This document shows, piece by piece, positions 5,007 to 6,771 of a stretch of DNA of 6,771 nucleotides. A model generated the notes under the pieces. The model worked only from the letters and a program-made list of their open reading frames with translations. It did no database searches and had not been told where the DNA came from. Location of the stretch: positions 1 through 6,771 of the forward strand of contig JAFYKS010000288.1 in the NCBI GenBank assembly GCA_017537495.1, in the 5' to 3' direction. The position numbers and the translations under genes are program-made. Every line of letters begins with the position of its first letter. Positions within the stretch are counted from its first letter, which is position 1. This stretch comes from Bacillota bacterium. Lineage in GTDB: Bacteria; Bacillota; Clostridia; Peptostreptococcales; Anaerovoracaceae.

Positions 5007-6353
5007 ATGGCTAAGTTAGTAGAAAAGTATATTGAAATTGCCGCTCAGAAAAACCCTGGTGAACCAGAATTTTTACAGACTGTAGAAGAAGTTTTAACTT
5101 CTATCGAACCGGTTCTGGAAGCACATCCTGAATACGTAAAAGCAGGTCTGATTGAAAGACTGATCGAACCTGAAAGAGGCATCAGCTTCAGAGTTCCTTG
5201 GGTTGACGACAACGGTGTTGTTCAGGTTAACAGAGGCTACAGATACGAATTCAACAGTGCTATCGGACCTTACAAGGGTGGCCTGAGATTCGCTCCAAAT
5301 GTATGCCCAAGCATTATCAAGTTCCTGGGCTTTGAACAGATCTTTAAGAATTCCCTGACCGGTCTGCCTATCGGCGGCGGCAAGGGCGGTGCTGACTTCG
5401 ATCCAAACGGCAAGTCCGACGGCGAAATCATGAGATTCTGCCAGTCCTTCATGAACGAACTCTTCAGACACATCGGTGCACAGACTGACGTTCCTGCAGG
5501 GGACCTGGGTGTTGGCGCAAGAGAAATCGGTTACATGTTCGGTCAGTACAAGAAGCTGGTTAACAGATATGAAGGCGTTCTGACTGGTAAGGGCCTGTCC
5601 TACGGCGGTCTGTCCGGAAGAACTGAAGCTACCGGTTACGGTATCGTATTCTTCGCAAGAGAAATGCTGAAAGCAAACGGCGAAGAACTGGCAGGCAAGA
5701 CTGTAGTAGTTTCCGGTTTCGGCAACGTAACCTGGGGTACTGTACAGAAGCTGAACCAGCTGGGTGCAAAGGTTATCACCATCTCCGGTCCGGACGGATA
5801 CATCTACGATCCAGACGGTGTTACTGCTGGTGAAAAGGAAGACTACCTGCTGGAACTGAGAGCATCCGGTAAGAACATCTGCGCACCTTACGCAGAAAAG
5901 TTCCCTGGCGCTACCTTCTATCCTGGCGAAAAGCCTTGGGGCGTTAAGGCTGACCTGTACATCCCATGTGCTACTCAGAACGAAATCCACATGGCAGATG
6001 CTGAAAAGATGGTTGCTAACGGCTGTAAGTTCCTGTGCGAAGGTTCCAACATGCCTACCAAGAACGAAGCAGTTGCTTACCTGCAGGCTAACGGCGTAAT
6101 CGTAGGTCCTTCCAAGGCTGCAAACGCTGGCGGCGTAGCATGTTCCTGCATCGAAATGGGCCAGAACGCAGGTCACACTGTATTCTCCCCTGCTCAGGTT
6201 TACGAACAGCTGGAAACTATCATGGTAAACATCCACAAGAATGCTGCTGAAGCATCTCAGAAGTACGGTCTGGGTTATGACCTGGTTAAGGGTGCTAACA
6301 TTGCCGGCTTCGAAAAGGTTGCACAGGCTATGATGGCTCAGGGTATTGTATAA
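5007..6353 (+). CDS. gdhA: Glutamate dehydrogenase, hexameric type (probably NADP-dependent)
   Basis: Interconverts glutamate with 2-oxoglutarate and ammonia in the cytoplasm, linking carbon and nitrogen metabolism. The 448 aa match the roughly 450-residue hexameric bacterial class. K90 and K114 bind substrate, and LPIGGGKGGADFDP (120-133) carries catalytic K126. D166 is in PAGDLGVG, and S380 is in AGGVACS. Positions are within one residue of the Clostridium symbiosum enzyme. The Rossmann segment VVVSGFGNVTWG (233-244) runs on to TISGPDGYIYDPDG (258-271); the lack of an acidic residue at the usual NAD-choosing site suggests NADP, but this is inference. The ATG is 8 bases after AGGAG (4994-4998); an in-frame TTG at 4980 would add 9 residues and lies upstream of that site. 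Codons are strongly biased (CTG for Leu after the first 30 codons, AGA for Arg), a sign of high expression. It is transcribed alone and ends at the 6384 terminator. Stop TAA. Confidence 0.96.
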   Translation: MAKLVEKYIEIAAQKNPGEPEFLQTVEEVLTSIEPVLEAHPEYVKAGLIERLIEPERGISFRVPWVDDNGVVQVNRGYRYEFNSAIGPYKGGLRFAPNVCPSIIKFLGFEQIFKNSLTGLPIGGGKGGADFDPNGKSDGEIMRFCQSFMNELFRHIGAQTDVPAGDLGVGAREIGYMFGQYKKLVNRYEGVLTGKGLSYGGLSGRTEATGYGIVFFAREMLKANGEELAGKTVVVSGFGNVTWGTVQKLNQLGAKVITISGPDGYIYDPDGVTAGEKEDYLLELRASGKNICAPYAEKFPGATFYPGEKPWGVKADLYIPCATQNEIHMADAEKMVANGCKFLCEGSNMPTKNEAVAYLQANGVIVGPSKAANAGGVACSCIEMGQNAGHTVFSPAQVYEQLETIMVNIHKNAAEASQKYGLGYDLVKGANIAGFEKVAQAMMAQGIV

Positions 6354-6383
6354 TCCCATCGGTTTAAACAAGTCTACATACAT

Positions 6384-6419
6384 AAAGAGCGGAACCCGAA
6401 AAGGGCTCCGCTCTTTTTT
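6384..6419 (+). terminator. Intrinsic terminator after gdhA
   Basis: Arms 6384-6397 (AAAGAGCGGAACCC) and 6403-6416 pair at 13 of 14 positions, with a GAAAA loop, and run into six T's (6414-6419). It starts 30 bases after the gdhA stop. The convergent addA gene ends at 6440, so the same stem may stop that transcript too, but its T run on the minus strand is only three long. Confidence 0.92.
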
Positions 6420-6439
6420 CGCCTTACTGTGAAATTTTA

Positions 6440-6771
6440 TTACAGTTCCACCAGTTCCCCGCTGTTTGTCAGGTAAATATATGCTTCTTTCACACATAGG
6501 CCTGTGGTCACTTCCAGTGCACGTCGGTAGATATCGATCTGCGTTTTGTATTTTTCCGCCATGTTCCGGCTGTGTCCGGTCTTGTAGTCCACCAGAACCA
6601 GTCCGTCTTCCTCTTCAAAATAGCAGTCGATAACCCCCTGCACCAGAACTTCTGCCGTTTTTCCGCTTCCGTCCGTATCATGATTCATCTTCAGATTAAA
6701 CGGTCTTTCCTTCCAAATCCGCCCTTCCGCTTCTGCTTCAGCAAGCCGCTGACCCAGAGGAGATTTCATCA
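6440..6771 (-). CDS. addA: ATP-dependent helicase/nuclease subunit A, C-terminal nuclease end (5' part outside window)
   Basis: The last 110 or so residues of an AddA-type protein. AddAB resects double-strand DNA breaks for recombination until it meets a Chi site. The fragment is a RecB-family PD-(D/E)XK nuclease core. KERPFNL leads in, VQGVIDCYFEEEDGLVLVDYKT holds the metal-binding Asp residues of GVID and VDYKT and the catalytic Lys, and QIDIYRRALE supplies the QxxxY motif. All key residues visible are intact. AddB also has such a nuclease, but with a Cys-rich Fe-S cluster around it; the Cys pattern and the ending here fit AddA better. The helicase part and the start are to the right of the window; in-frame ATG 6769 is internal. 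The end has tandem TAA stops (6440-6442 and 6437-6439). It converges on gdhA with 86 bases between. Confidence 0.85.
   Translation of the reverse strand, partial: MKSPLGQRLAEAEAEGRIWKERPFNLKMNHDTDGSGKTAEVLVQGVIDCYFEEEDGLVLVDYKTGHSRNMAEKYKTQIDIYRRALEVTTGLCVKEAYIYLTNSGELVEL

Noticed and set aside
5094..6497. A 467-codon open frame antisense to gdhA
   Set aside because: Its codons are in register with gdhA, so antisense stops would need TTA, CTA or TCA sense codons, which this biased gene avoids after its first 30 codons. The frame ends exactly where gdhA's early TTA codons begin. The translation has no recognisable motif.

Overview
The window looks like a chromosomal segment of an anaerobic Firmicute of the class Clostridia. 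Signs of this are a transketolase split into two subunit genes, an EndoA/MazF-type toxin very close to that of Bacillus, an AddA-type nuclease, an MgtE magnesium channel, strong AGGAGG-type ribosome sites, and a hexameric-type glutamate dehydrogenase with strongly biased codons. The genus cannot be read from the sequence alone. Nothing here looks like phage, IS, CRISPR or tRNA. The genes are mostly housekeeping, and the unusual points are in the details.

Layout. Positions 1-4466 hold five genes, all on the minus strand. In transcription order they are mgtE (Mg2+ channel), nnrD (NAD(P)H-hydrate dehydratase), ndoA/mazF (mRNA interferase), and the N- and C-terminal transketolase subunits. mgtE, nnrD and ndoA are separated by only 15 and 24 bases and are probably one operon. 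The two transketolase genes overlap by one base (TAATG) and form a second unit after a 79-base gap that contains a strong hairpin. Positions 4467-5006 are a divergent control region between mgtE (leftward) and gdhA (rightward). gdhA lies at 5007-6353 and ends at a clear intrinsic terminator. Beyond it, convergent on the minus strand, is the C-terminal nuclease end of addA, cut by the window edge.

How the parts relate. Split transketolase serves the non-oxidative pentose phosphate pathway. GdhA links ammonia and 2-oxoglutarate to glutamate. NnrD repairs hydrated NAD(P)H, the cofactor GdhA uses. MgtE handles Mg2+. The MazF-type RNase has no antitoxin gene directly upstream, where EndoA genes usually have one.

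Points worth attention: (1) the N-terminal transketolase subunit is broken by one in-frame amber codon exactly where CAG (Gln) is expected, and mgtE also ends in TAG with a TAA two codons later; (2) the toxin gene has no adjacent antitoxin and its start is best read as TTG; (3) mgtE has a leader of about 240 bases with no recognisable M-box, one or two small ORFs, a dyad at the transcription start and a hairpin next to the ribosome site; (4) an 82-base nested inverted repeat lies between the two divergent promoters. I found no clearly new multi-gene system.
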